Source: Desulfosporosinus sp. FKB
Lineage (GTDB): Bacteria; Bacillota; Desulfitobacteriia; Desulfitobacteriales; Desulfitobacteriaceae
Assembly (NCBI RefSeq): GCF_002196705.1
Contig: NZ_NADJ01000012.1
Location: 1 to 64,000, forward strand
DNA length: 64,000 nt
Direction: 5' to 3'
The notes beneath the pieces are model-generated. The model saw only the letters and a list, made by a program, of their open reading frames with translations, ran no database searches and was not told where the DNA came from. Positions 17,400 to 26,048 of the stretch are shown here, piece after piece. Numbering within the stretch: position 1 is the first letter of the stretch; each line of letters begins with the position of its first letter. The position numbers were made by a program, and so were the translations under genes.

Positions 17400-18530
17400 T
17401 TATGACTTCACTACCGTACCATCCCTAAAGGTAAATTGAATATTATCGGAAGCATAGATTGTAACCTTATCTAGGACCGCATACCATAGGGTTTCATCAA
17501 ACTCCGTCAAAATAGAATCCTGCTGTAACACCGTATCAAGAAAGGTATCCAATTGTTCTCGTTTTACTCGACGGGCTTGGCGTTGATCCTCGATCTTTTT
17601 AATTTCATCCTTGGCCTTCTCGTATCGCATTACTAGTCCCATATAGCGTTGTTGGTATTCCAATTGGTCTAAGCCTATGCGCGAGTTCTCCTCAACACAT
17701 TGCCGAATCAGCTCAGTAACCAGGGTAAGCTCGTGCTGCAAATCTTCAGTTTGAACATTCAAAGAAGTGGTATCCGTCAGCACATGCTTTATCATTTTAC
17801 AGTTCTCTATAATCTCATCTTTATTGCTAATCAATTGGTTCATGGAATTCAAAAATAATTGCTTTAGGGTGTCTTCATAAACATGTGGGGTACCACAATT
17901 ATTGGGGCCTTTAAATTTATGGTTACATTGCCAAATCGTTCGCCGGTAGTTGCTGGTGGAGTGCCAAACCTTTGAGCCGAAGAAACTTCCGCACTCCCCG
18001 CAAACAATTTTACTAGAGAAACAGTTTGCCCCACTGTGATGTCCACCGTTTTCTTTTCGCCGTTTCATCTCAAATTGAACCATATCGTATACATCCGGCT
18101 CGACAATCGCCGGATGACTGTTTTCTACATAATACTTGGGGATCTCTCCCTCGTTCACTTTTTTCTGTTTTGTGAGAAAGTCTACTGTAAAGGTCTTTTG
18201 AAGGAGCGCATCTCCTCTGTATTTCTCGTTGGTAAGAATACTTTCGACCGTACTGACCTGCCATTTCTGTTTACCTGATGGTGTTGGAATTTCATTTTTA
18301 GTGAGGTGATTTGCAATGCCCGACGGAGTCTTCCCTTCAAGAAAAAGCCGATAAATTAGCCTTACAGTAGCAGCTTCTGATTCCACAATCTTTGGCAGAC
18401 CATCGTTACCCTTTTCGTAACCAAGGAACTGCTTATAGGGAAGACTGACCTTCCCGTCGGCAAAACGCTTTCTTTGACCCCACGTTACGTTTTCAGAAAT
18501 ACTTCGGCTTTCCTCTTGGCAGAGACGAGG
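17400..18530 (-). pseudogene. Large serine recombinase lacking its catalytic domain
   Basis: The open frame from 18386 gives 328 aa, but coding similarity continues upstream to about 18530 (QEESRSISENVTWGQRKRF, PYKQFLGYEKG) where it breaks off. Present are the end of the resolvase domain, the recombinase domain (VRLIYRLFLEGKTPSGIANHL), the zinc ribbon (CGECGSFFGS...WQCNHK...C) and the C-terminal coiled coil. The N-terminal segment with the catalytic serine is deleted, so it cannot cut DNA. Such enzymes integrate ICEs, Tn4451-like elements and phages. A truncated protein might still bind att sites. Confidence 0.85.
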
Positions 18531-18752
18531 GGACCTGCACCCCCGGATAGAGGAGCTACCGCAAAAGCATACCGCTTAGGTCTATGTTAGTTTATGTGAT
18601 ACAATACGGGTTATAATATCTTTTATAATATTTTTGAAAAATATTTTTTTCATTTGATTTGATAGTAGCTCGAAATGAGGCAAGGTTAGAATATTTCACG
18701 CAAATTCTTTAAGTTGCAAATATAGAAAATAGTCTTCGGAGATGTAAGTAAT
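18531..18752. other. Junction and promoter region
   Basis: Contains the breakpoint of the recombinase and the promoter of the plus-strand glycosidase gene. The GC-rich block CCCCCGGATAGAGGAGC next to the breakpoint is unlike the A/T-rich remainder and may be imported. No gene seen. Confidence 0.35.
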
Positions 18753-19793
18753 ATGGGTAGTACTGGAATCCCTAAATCCTCAAATTCGACGATGCAACCA
18801 CGACCCGAAAAGAAACCTTTTGCGGTCTACCATTATAAACATAAAAAAAGGTTATTCCCCCGCCTCATGGCATGGTCTTTTAGTATATTCCTTTTGCTCT
18901 TTTTGGGGTTTCTTTATTGCCCTCTTCAACCTTTTGAAACGCTGCGTAATTTCTGGGTGGAAAGTGCAATGACGTCAATGAGTCATCAGTATTTAGCAGA
19001 ATGGCTTTTTAGTGATGCCGAGATTCAAAAAATACTGGACAGCGACCAAGCTAAAGATTTGGGAAACTCCGATCCGACCTTAATTAATACGCGCGGTACG
19101 AATAAGAATAATAGCACCGAGCTTATTGACATTAATCAAAATGGGTTTACTGGATACTTACTTAAGGTTAGTAATCCTGGACGCGTGAGAGTGGCAGCAA
19201 CGCGTTATCTAGGGAAAATGGGCGAAAGAGCTGAGGACATAGCCGCGGTTACTGGGGCTGTAGCAGTCATTAATGGTGGAGCTTTTAATGATCCACAGGG
19301 CAACGGAAGCGGTGGGCACCCACAGGGTATCCTTATTTCGCGCGGTAGACTTTTATACAAGGATTCTGGAGTTTCAACCTACGATATCATTGGAATGAAC
19401 CAAAGAAATGTTCTTGTACTAGGTCGTTATACCTTAGCTAACATCAAACGGATGGGGATACGTGATGCAGTTACATTTGGTCCTTTTCTTGTTGTCAATG
19501 GTAAACCTGCCATAACCCATGGAGATGGAGCATGGGGGATTGCTCCAAGAACAGCCATAGGGCAAACAAAGGACGGCACAATTTTAATGCTGGTCATCGA
19601 CGGACGCCAGATTGGGTCACTAGGAGCTACTCTAAAAGACGTTCAGGATATCATGCTTAAATATGGCGCCTACAACGTAGCCAATCTTGACGGCGGGGCA
19701 TCAACTGTCCTCTATTATCACGGCCAGATTGTAAATCACCCATCCAGTCCATACGGTGAACGCCATGCGCCATCCTTTTTTATAGTGAAATAG
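18753..19793 (+). CDS. Membrane-anchored phosphodiester glycosidase (NAGPA domain)
   Basis: 346 aa. One transmembrane helix at residues about 37-58 (LMAWSFSIFLLLFLGFLYC) after a basic N-terminus puts the rest outside the cell. The C-terminal 200 residues are a NAGPA/DUF2233 domain: INGGAFNDPQGNGSGGHPQG, FGPFLVVNGKPA, APRTAIGQTKDG, VIDGRQIGS and NLDGGASTVLYYHG are all conserved blocks. The family hydrolyses sugar-phosphodiester bonds, and bacterial members are often near exopolysaccharide or cell-wall genes. Substrate unknown; no adjacent partner gene. Full length. Confidence 0.88.
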   Translation: MGSTGIPKSSNSTMQPRPEKKPFAVYHYKHKKRLFPRLMAWSFSIFLLLFLGFLYCPLQPFETLRNFWVESAMTSMSHQYLAEWLFSDAEIQKILDSDQAKDLGNSDPTLINTRGTNKNNSTELIDINQNGFTGYLLKVSNPGRVRVAATRYLGKMGERAEDIAAVTGAVAVINGGAFNDPQGNGSGGHPQGILISRGRLLYKDSGVSTYDIIGMNQRNVLVLGRYTLANIKRMGIRDAVTFGPFLVVNGKPAITHGDGAWGIAPRTAIGQTKDGTILMLVIDGRQIGSLGATLKDVQDIMLKYGAYNVANLDGGASTVLYYHGQIVNHPSSPYGERHAPSFFIVK

Positions 19794-19865
19794 ATAGACA
19801 AAAATATGTAAGAAGTCCATGAGCGGTTTATTACACCACCGCATAATTTTTGGATGATCAGCTTA

Positions 19866-19985
19866 CGTCTGTTTGAAGCTTCTCCTACAAACCGGCTTTG
19901 AAGGGACTCCCTTCATCTCAGGTACAACATCGTGCTCTTCGAGCATGTTCTTGGCACAACCCAACGCCCCCGGCTGGGCCAATAC
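19866..19985. repeat. Dispersed repeat, copy 2
   Basis: Matches 5083-5200 over about 100 bp in the same orientation. On the minus strand it keeps an open frame of some 40 codons containing GCAKNMLEEHDVVPEMKG and ending in CRRSFKQT. The other copy is interrupted. The rest of the 19794-20126 gap contains nothing else clear. Confidence 0.6.
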
Positions 19986-20126
19986 CACCGATTTGGTGTG
20001 TCCGAATGCGCCCACCCAACGCTCCTGGCGTGAAGATTATACTGGTTCAATGCTAACAAAACTACTTGAAATGGTCTGGGATTTAAAGAGACATTAACCT
20101 TAAATATTGTAAGTTACCGTTTATTC

Positions 20127-20681
20127 TCAATATTTTTTCAAAAATGCCGCTCGGCTCAAAATTATCTTTGGCTGCTCAATAACTTCATATCCCAATTTTT
20201 CTAATAACCCCATAGTCTCCTGAAATGATTGTTTAGAAACATGGAATTTTGGTTCAACGATTAATAATTTTCCGCCAGATTTTAATATTGACTTTATTTC
20301 TTTGAAAAGATTCTCTTGATTTGGAACTTCATGAACCATATAAAAAGCTAAAATCACATCAACTTTTTCAGAAACACCTATCTTACTCTCTTCACACTTA
20401 TGAAGCTTGATTCTTTTCTCTAGCTCAATATTTGTGATCTTTTCTTTTAATCTTGATAGCATCCCTTCTTGTAAATCAACTGCTATAACTTTACCCTTTG
20501 TCCCAATTATTTCAGCTGCTGGAATAGTAAAAAAACCTGGCCCACACCCAAGATCAAGCATTGTTATTCCTGGTTGAAGATAAGGTTTTAATATTTTTAT
20601 TGGGTTTTGAAATATTCTCCGAATACGGTTATCTAAACCTCCAGCATGTTCGACAGGGCATACTCGTCGATTATCCGTCAT
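20127..20681 (-). CDS. Class I SAM-dependent methyltransferase
   Basis: 184 aa. Motif I is LDLGCGPGFFTIPAAEI, motif II KVIAVDLQEGML and motif III VDVILAFYMVHEV. The N-terminal CPVEHAGGLDNRIRR is typical of a small family found in clostridia and methanogens, sometimes next to metalloid or corrinoid genes. The methyl acceptor is unknown. It stands alone, and the ATG is preceded by GAGGAGG (minus strand). Confidence 0.85.
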   Translation of the reverse strand: MTDNRRVCPVEHAGGLDNRIRRIFQNPIKILKPYLQPGITMLDLGCGPGFFTIPAAEIIGTKGKVIAVDLQEGMLSRLKEKITNIELEKRIKLHKCEESKIGVSEKVDVILAFYMVHEVPNQENLFKEIKSILKSGGKLLIVEPKFHVSKQSFQETMGLLEKLGYEVIEQPKIILSRAAFLKKY

Positions 20682-20896
20682 TTATTGACCTCCTCTACTG
20701 AAAATTGGATAAAAAATGATGCAGCTAAGCTAAATATCCTTTAATAAAATGTTACTTGTAGCATAACGAGCATCAATTCCATAGTTTTTTGCCCTTTGTT
20801 TCATTTAGTAAAACCCTCCCCTAAAAAGCATTAACAGGGACATTATAGAAGAAGTTTTTAAACTGGTTATAAACATTTCCTAAAGATTATATCAAT

Positions 20897-21028
20897 TTAT
20901 ACTTTGGCTATTTGCGCCAGCCCATAACGCTCTTCGAATAGAAAGGCCACCTCCGGTGACCGCACACTCAAGACAAAGCACTTGACTGCTGGATAGGCTT
21001 TATGAAGACGTGTTATTTCAAACCGCAT
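20897..21028 (-). CDS. Small ORF overlapping the helicase end (43 aa)
   Basis: ATG at 21028 overlaps the helicase stop by 11 bp. The product MRFEITRLHKAYPAVKCFVL... with VRSPEVAFLFEERYGLAQI has good protein composition and a basic-aromatic pattern. It may be a coupled partner, or the displaced C-terminus of an ancestral longer helicase. No family recognised. Confidence 0.4.
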   Translation of the reverse strand: MRFEITRLHKAYPAVKCFVLSVRSPEVAFLFEERYGLAQIAKV

Positions 21029-22352
21029 GTTCTTCTTGAACTTGGCAAGGCGAAACCGGTGGGTGAGTTAGTATCGCATTTGCAGCTTCAAATGGCTTAC
21101 TGTCACTTTTGGCTGAATATCCTATGGCGGCATATCCTTTAAGCCTCTTTTGGTACATCCGCTCAAGTACACCAACCTGGATATCCACGTAATCATAAAT
21201 CTGCACTTCATTCTTGTTTTGATACACCCTATGAAGACGTCCGGCATATTGCTGAACTGTCCCTTTCCAGGCAACAGGCATTGCTAGAAATAGTGTAACT
21301 AACCTCGGTTCGTCAAATCCCTCACCAACAAATCTACCCGTGGCAACAATAACAATATTACTATCATGAGGAATACTTGATAGCATTTCCAGCTTGGCTT
21401 TTCTTTCTTTAGTCGTCATTCTGCCAGTTAACTCAATAACATTGGGAATAGATTTCGCTAATTCCTCTGCAATCAGTTCAACATGCGCTTTCCTCTCAGT
21501 CAATATAATAGGGTTCCGTCCTTCTTTTACACATCTAATTACATCATCAATAATTAATTGATTGCGAATTTGGCTAGTACTGATTTCAGAATATATTTCC
21601 CCAATAGACCATTCCTTTTCGTCTTGGCTAACCGGTTTTCTAAATGACGTAAAGCGTGGAATGATATACTGCTCAAAAGGTCTTTTTTCAGCTTGCTTTC
21701 TGGCATCCACCTTATATCGAACCGGACCGCAGTGCATGAATATTATGGGATGATGCCCATCCTGCCTCACAGGAGTCGCTGTAAGCTCGTAAATATATTT
21801 TGCCGAGACGTTTTTAAGTATCTGTTCAAAGCTGAACGCAGGTACGTGGTGGCATTCATCAACAATAACCATGCCATAATCCCGGACAACATCTTTTACT
21901 TCGTCACCTTTTACCAATGACTGCATAACCGCAATATCGATAATCCCACTTAAATTCTTCCTGCCTCCGCCAAACTGTCCAATAATACTACGAACCTTTT
22001 TCCTGCCTCTTCTTGTAACAGGATCTGCGGGCAACTCTTCATCTATTATCAAGAATTGGGTCAACCGCTCTTTCCATTGCTCCAATAGCTGCTGCGTATG
22101 AACAAGTACAAGCGTGTTGACTTTTCTTTCAGCTATTAGTTTTGCCCCTATTACAGTCTTTCCCAAAGCAGTTGTTGCAGATAAAACCCCATTATTGTGT
22201 TGCAACATATGACTTACGGCATCTACCTGTTCGTCGCGAAGCTGACCATTAAATTTAACCTTTATGGTTTTGCCCAAAAAGGTTTCGTCTTCCCATTTGA
22301 TATCGGCTCTCAATGGTTCAAATAAATTTGTTAAATTAATCTCACAACCTCT
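21018..22352 (-). CDS. Superfamily II helicase of a TOTE conflict system, primase domain deleted
   Basis: Coding similarity starts near 22352 (RGCEINLTNLFEPL) although the first usable start is a TTG at 22313. Motif I is TTALGKTVIGAKLI, motif II VDECHHV, motif III ELTATPVR, and motif VI QYAGRLHRVY, with the C-terminal block VLERMYQKRLKGYAAIGY. This is the helicase of the TOTE primase-helicase proteins (about 900-1000 aa). There the N-terminal coiled coil and an archaeo-eukaryotic primase precede it. Here the coiled coil survives as a separate frame at 22342-22458 and about 400 codons in between are missing. The usual C-terminal extension is also absent. Translation initiation is uncertain. 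Confidence 0.75.
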   Translation of the reverse strand, partial: RGCEINLTNLFEPLRADIKWEDETFLGKTIKVKFNGQLRDEQVDAVSHMLQHNNGVLSATTALGKTVIGAKLIAERKVNTLVLVHTQQLLEQWKERLTQFLIIDEELPADPVTRRGRKKVRSIIGQFGGGRKNLSGIIDIAVMQSLVKGDEVKDVVRDYGMVIVDECHHVPAFSFEQILKNVSAKYIYELTATPVRQDGHHPIIFMHCGPVRYKVDARKQAEKRPFEQYIIPRFTSFRKPVSQDEKEWSIGEIYSEISTSQIRNQLIIDDVIRCVKEGRNPIILTERKAHVELIAEELAKSIPNVIELTGRMTTKERKAKLEMLSSIPHDSNIVIVATGRFVGEGFDEPRLVTLFLAMPVAWKGTVQQYAGRLHRVYQNKNEVQIYDYVDIQVGVLERMYQKRLKGYAAIGYSAKSDSKPFEAANAILTHPPVSPCQVQEEHAV

Positions 22353-22458
22353 TCAATGCCAAACCAAGCCGAATTTTGAAATTTTCATTTTCAACCTTCA
22401 GTCTTTTATTCTCTTCCAGCAGCTTTTGATATTTTCCATAAAGTTCTTCGTAATTCAT
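22342..22458 (-). pseudogene. N-terminal coiled-coil stub of the TOTE primase-helicase
   Basis: MNYEELYGKYQKLLEENKRL, then KVENENFKIRLGLALKR, is the usual beginning of TOTE primase-helicases. It ends in TGA at 22342-22344 where it runs into the helicase in another frame. So an internal deletion removed the primase and shifted the frame. Confidence 0.7.
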
Positions 22459-22539
22459 TGTTTTACGTATCCCTATAGAAATTTGGGAAAATTTGTAGAT
22501 ATAACTTTATTAGTTGGGTCCAAAAAATACTAAGATATA

Positions 22540-22668
22540 TCAAAAGCAGATTTCAGCCTGCCCTCCACTTTTATAGCAAGCTTCACAGCCTTTTTTCCCC
22601 CAACGTTTAACTGCCAAATCACAGTAGACAGTAGCGAGATCAATATCAAAACAACATCCTTCTGAAGG
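22540..22668 (-). pseudogene. Possible C-terminal relic of a DNA methyltransferase
   Basis: A frame without start reads CCFDIDLATVYCDLAVKRWG and ends with a stop at 22540. The string (ID..YCDLAVKRW) resembles the last helix of N4/N6 DNA methylases found on mobile elements. Only about 40 codons remain, so this is tentative. Confidence 0.35.
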
Positions 22669-22689
22669 GTTTAATTTCCGTGTCTTTAG

Positions 22690-23016
22690 TTACTGATTAA
22701 TCCTTTTCATCTGTTTATTGATGTCCCTTCTTTCATACATAATACGGATAACGATAACTATTTCATCATCAGCATTTGGAATATAAAATACAATGAAATT
22801 ATCTACTTGCATCTGTCGTAGTCCTCTACTGTACCATGGTTCTTTTTCAAAGACTCGAAATCGCTCAGGCATTTCATTCAAGCTCAGTATTCCTTTTTCA
22901 ATTCTTTCCAATTGTCTAACTGCTGTCTCAGGCTCAAGCAAAGTAAACGCAATATATTCATAGATGGCTCTCAAATCAGTATCGGCTTGTTTTGTTAATA
23001 TAATCTTGTATGTCAT
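22690..23016 (-). CDS. RelE/ParE-family toxin
   Basis: 108 aa. YKIILTKQADTDLRAIYEYIAF is the standard N-terminal strand-helix of the family, and the C-terminal VDNFIVFYIPN...VIRIMYERRDI gives the basic/aromatic patch of RelE-type folds. RelE proteins cut mRNA in the ribosome; ParE proteins poison gyrase; sequence alone does not separate them here. The gene overlaps the antitoxin gene by 4 bp. Complete and probably active. Confidence 0.88.
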   Translation of the reverse strand: MTYKIILTKQADTDLRAIYEYIAFTLLEPETAVRQLERIEKGILSLNEMPERFRVFEKEPWYSRGLRQMQVDNFIVFYIPNADDEIVIVIRIMYERRDINKQMKRINQ

Positions 23017-23318
23017 ATGCCGTAATCTCTATGGATATCCGAAAAAACCTTCTCTGCAGATTTTGTATTTCCTTGAGTGAAATCAGTATATCCTTTTTCC
23101 AATTCTTCATTAATCTCTTTCTCAGTTAAGTCTGAAAGTGCTGCATGTTGTATAGGAGGAAGCTTAACATCAAAAGGAATTCCTCTCTGCATAACAACCT
23201 GTTTTAAAAATATATTTACTGCATTAGATACCGGAATACCCAATTGCCCTAAAACTGATTCTGCCTGTTCCTTAAGCCCTGGTTCAAGCCTTACATAGAG
23301 ATTTGTTGTTTTGGCCAT
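23013..23318 (-). CDS. RelB/DinJ-family antitoxin
   Basis: 101 aa. N-terminal ribbon-helix-helix (TTNLYVRLEPGLKEQAESVLGQLGI) followed by VSNAVNIFLKQVV, the DinJ signature, and an acidic C-terminus (LTEKEINEELEKGY) that would wrap the toxin. The operon probably represses itself; the AT-rich repeat (TATA)n at 23337-23349 lies at the promoter. Confidence 0.88.
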   Translation of the reverse strand: MAKTTNLYVRLEPGLKEQAESVLGQLGIPVSNAVNIFLKQVVMQRGIPFDVKLPPIQHAALSDLTEKEINEELEKGYTDFTQGNTKSAEKVFSDIHRDYGI

Positions 23319-23969
23319 GGCGAATCACTCCTTTCATATATATATATATTATGCTATTGTATATACAGAAGCAATACACTTACCAGAATTAATGGTTGGT
23401 TCAAAATATTTTTTCTTAGCTTTATACTCTTACACAAAGACTCCTTGTTCCCCCACCTAGTACCCGCTATTTTTACGTATTTATGGACCCCTGAGTCGTA
23501 AATCCATAAAACTATCCACTGAAACCTATTTACCCTAAAAACTTTCAATGAAGTAACGTCAACGTGCGTCGGGTGCTTGATTTGTCGGTTTAGATAACAC
23601 ACCGACCAAACAATTCAATAATTTAACGGCCAAGAGGTTAATACCTTACTCGTCATCTTCTGACTTACCTTACTCTTATGTTTTCACCAGGAAAGATCAG
23701 ATGAGGTCGATACTTTAAATGTGGGTTTCTATGAAGTAAACGGTGAACTGTGGTGCCGTCACGTCACCACCCGATCGTTTTGAACATCTCATCACTATAT
23801 ATACCAAACCTCCCATAGTCTCGTAAAGGTAGATCCCAAAAACCTAGGGGGGCGTTATCTTACAAGAGATCATTAGATTCAAGAACATTTTTGATAGCCG
23901 GATGCAAATCCTCTAACTTTTTTTGTATTCGTTTAGTCCTGAGTATAAGTACGGCCCTATAAGAAAAAT
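23319..23969. other. Gap with two decayed gene ends (LysM and unknown)
   Basis: On the minus strand at about 23665-23760, VHRLLHRNPHLKYRPHLIFP then GENIRVR and a stop resembles the end of a LysM domain (NPHL...LIFPGE). At about 23860-23966, VLILRTKRIQKKLEDLHPAI is another open tail of unknown family. Neither has a start. A frame on the minus strand at 23354-23602 has no SD or family and is doubtful. Confidence 0.35.
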
Positions 23970-23995
23970 TTCCCCCAAACTATCAGTTTGAGGGA
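23970..23995 (-). terminator. Terminator of the acyl-CoA ligase gene
   Basis: TCCCTCAAAC/GTTTGGGGGA stem with a 5-base loop, followed on the minus strand by AATTTTTC. It lies 24 bp after the ligase stop. Confidence 0.85.
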
Positions 23996-24018
23996 ACATA
24001 TTTTATCCTTACTAATCA

Positions 24019-25494
24019 CTACATTTTAAGCATTCTTTTCAATATTTTACCTGAGCTGTTTTTAGGAAGCTCAGATACAAATTCGATTTTTCGAGGTATT
24101 TTATAACCGGCAAGATGTTCTTTCAAATATCCAAATACTTCCTTAGAAGTGCATTCTTCATTATCTTTAAGAACAATAAAAGCTTTCACAGACTCGCCTC
24201 GCAATTTGTCCGTAATTCCGACAACCGCTGCCTCTTTCACCTTCGAATAGTGATATATAACTTCCTCAACGTCCCTAGGATATACATTCAAGCCACCAGC
24301 AATGATCAAGTCTTTTTTCCTGTCTACGATATAAATATATCCTTCTTCATCTTTCTTCGCAAGGTCCCCGGTATGCAGCCAACCATTCTTCATTGCCTCT
24401 TCTGTTTCTTTCTCCTTATTGAAGTATCCTAACATTACATTGTCACCGATGGTTATCAGTTCACCGACATCACCAGCCGGTAGTTCCATATCGCTATCAT
24501 CAACAATCTTGCATTCAACACCACTAAGAGGCAGACCTATAGAGCCTGCCTTCTGTATTCCATCCAAAGGATTGAAGCATACTACAGGAGACGCTTCTGT
24601 CAAACCGTATCCCTCAACAACTGGGAGCTTCAGGATATCTTTGGCCTGTCTTAGTACTTCTACAGGCAGTGCTGCTCCCCCGGAAATTGCTAAGCGAAGT
24701 TTAGGGAAAGTAACGGTATTCTTGCAGGCCTCTAACAATAATACATACATAGTTGGAACTCCCGCAAAAACAGTAACTTCATCATTTAATAAAGATTCTA
24801 TAACTTCTTTTGGATGAAACTTTTCTAATATCGTAACTGTTGCACCGCTCCATAAAGGGTTAAGAACACAGACTGTAAATCCAAAAACATGGAACATCGG
24901 AAGCACGCACAAATAGTTATCATTTACAGTCCCACCAAACGCAATCCGTGACTGTTCAGCATTTGTAACTAGATTTTTATGGGTAAGCATTGCGGCCTTT
25001 GGGTTTCCTGTAGTACCGGAGGTATATAAAAACGTGGATACGGCATTCTCATCTGTAAAATCCTCAACTACTTCAACCGAGATTTCAGAAATAGTTCTCT
25101 GAAACTCCTCATTCAGAACAATAATCTTAATGTCCAAAAGCTCTTGGAGCGATTCTTTGCTTCGCTTTATTGTTTGAAGAATTGCAGGGTGCATAATCAT
25201 AAAACTAGCTCCGGAATCGTTAACCAAATATGTAATTTCATCCAGGGTAAGCTGCATATTCATTGGAACAATAATTGCTCCATTTTTTACCACACTTAAA
25301 TAGGAATAGATATATTCAGGTGAGTTCGGGCAACTCAGTAGTACTCTTTCTTCTGCCTTAACTCCCAGTTTCAATAGTAGACTTGAATACTGACTAACTG
25401 TTTTATCAAGCTGTTCATAGGTGATACTATTTCCCTTAAATTTTATCGCGATAGAATTGGGATTATATTCTTTCTTATAAATTTTTCCTACCAT
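24019..25494 (-). CDS. AMP-forming acyl-CoA synthetase (long-chain fatty acid--CoA ligase family)
   Basis: 491 aa, from the ATG at 25494 which follows GGGGGTC; an ATG four codons upstream overlaps that SD. The adenylation core is complete: TSGTTGNPKAAMLTH (P-loop), GYGLTEASPV, LHTGDLAKKDEEGYIYIVDRK (split below family limits: TGDLAKKDEEGY and VDRKKDLIIAGG) and the C-terminal catalytic Lys in PKNSSGKILKR. The enzyme activates a carboxylic acid with ATP to an acyl-AMP and then the CoA thioester in the cytoplasm. Chain length cannot be told. Stand-alone gene with its own terminator. Confidence 0.9.
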   Translation of the reverse strand: MVGKIYKKEYNPNSIAIKFKGNSITYEQLDKTVSQYSSLLLKLGVKAEERVLLSCPNSPEYIYSYLSVVKNGAIIVPMNMQLTLDEITYLVNDSGASFMIMHPAILQTIKRSKESLQELLDIKIIVLNEEFQRTISEISVEVVEDFTDENAVSTFLYTSGTTGNPKAAMLTHKNLVTNAEQSRIAFGGTVNDNYLCVLPMFHVFGFTVCVLNPLWSGATVTILEKFHPKEVIESLLNDEVTVFAGVPTMYVLLLEACKNTVTFPKLRLAISGGAALPVEVLRQAKDILKLPVVEGYGLTEASPVVCFNPLDGIQKAGSIGLPLSGVECKIVDDSDMELPAGDVGELITIGDNVMLGYFNKEKETEEAMKNGWLHTGDLAKKDEEGYIYIVDRKKDLIIAGGLNVYPRDVEEVIYHYSKVKEAAVVGITDKLRGESVKAFIVLKDNEECTSKEVFGYLKEHLAGYKIPRKIEFVSELPKNSSGKILKRMLKM

Positions 25495-26048
25495 AATGAC
25501 CCCCATAAAATACTAGAACTTGATAGATTTAATAAAAAAACAACACAAATATAGCAATCGTATTATACTATACATCGCTTCGTATTAATACGAAATTGTA
25601 ATTTCTTTGTTAAATCAAAATTCTGCGCCCCCCCATACAAAATAATGCCCTCTTCTTTGAGTAGGGCTTTTCGCAAAAATATATGTACAAACAAAAATAT
25701 AAATCAATATCGAGATTGGAACTGATAACAAATAATCATCTCCTTTGCCATCATACACCCTCTTTACATTTGCTTATCCACAAATCGACTTCCCATCCAA
25801 TCCATCCCCATCACCTTCCCGTATCCACTAGCTAAGCACATCCCATCCTGCGGGATTGAAGGAGTTCGGTGGTTTGACGGGTGGCTAGGTTTTATACGAG
25901 GTGGCTATTTCTTCTTGAGGTTAGCTGGGGCGCGGGAGAGAATACCGTCAGTTATAGATCAAAAAATATACTTTAGAAAGAAACTCCTTGACCCTAACAC
26001 TGATGTCATACTTTATAATTAGGTATACAAAAAAGTAGGAGGATTACT
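25495..26048. other. Divergent intergenic region
   Basis: Between the divergent ligase and MerR genes. A GCCCT...AGGGC hairpin with TTTT lies at 25647-25671. The block 25780-25940 is GC-richer than its surroundings (GGGGCGCGGGAG) and looks inserted, but it holds no recognised gene. Confidence 0.4.
25988..26019 (+). promoter_or_regulatory. MerR-type promoter with 20-bp spacer
   Basis: TTGACC at 25988-25993 and TATAAT at 26014-26019 are separated by 20 bp, longer than the usual 17, as in promoters that MerR-family activators twist into shape. SD AGGAGG lies before the TTG start at 26049. Confidence 0.6.

Noticed and set aside
23354-23602. 82-codon minus-strand ORF upstream of the antitoxin gene
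   Set aside because: No SD or homology pattern; lies among decayed sequence.
24115-24817. Plus-strand ORFs opposite the acyl-CoA ligase gene
   Set aside because: Antisense shadows of a conserved gene; no family features.
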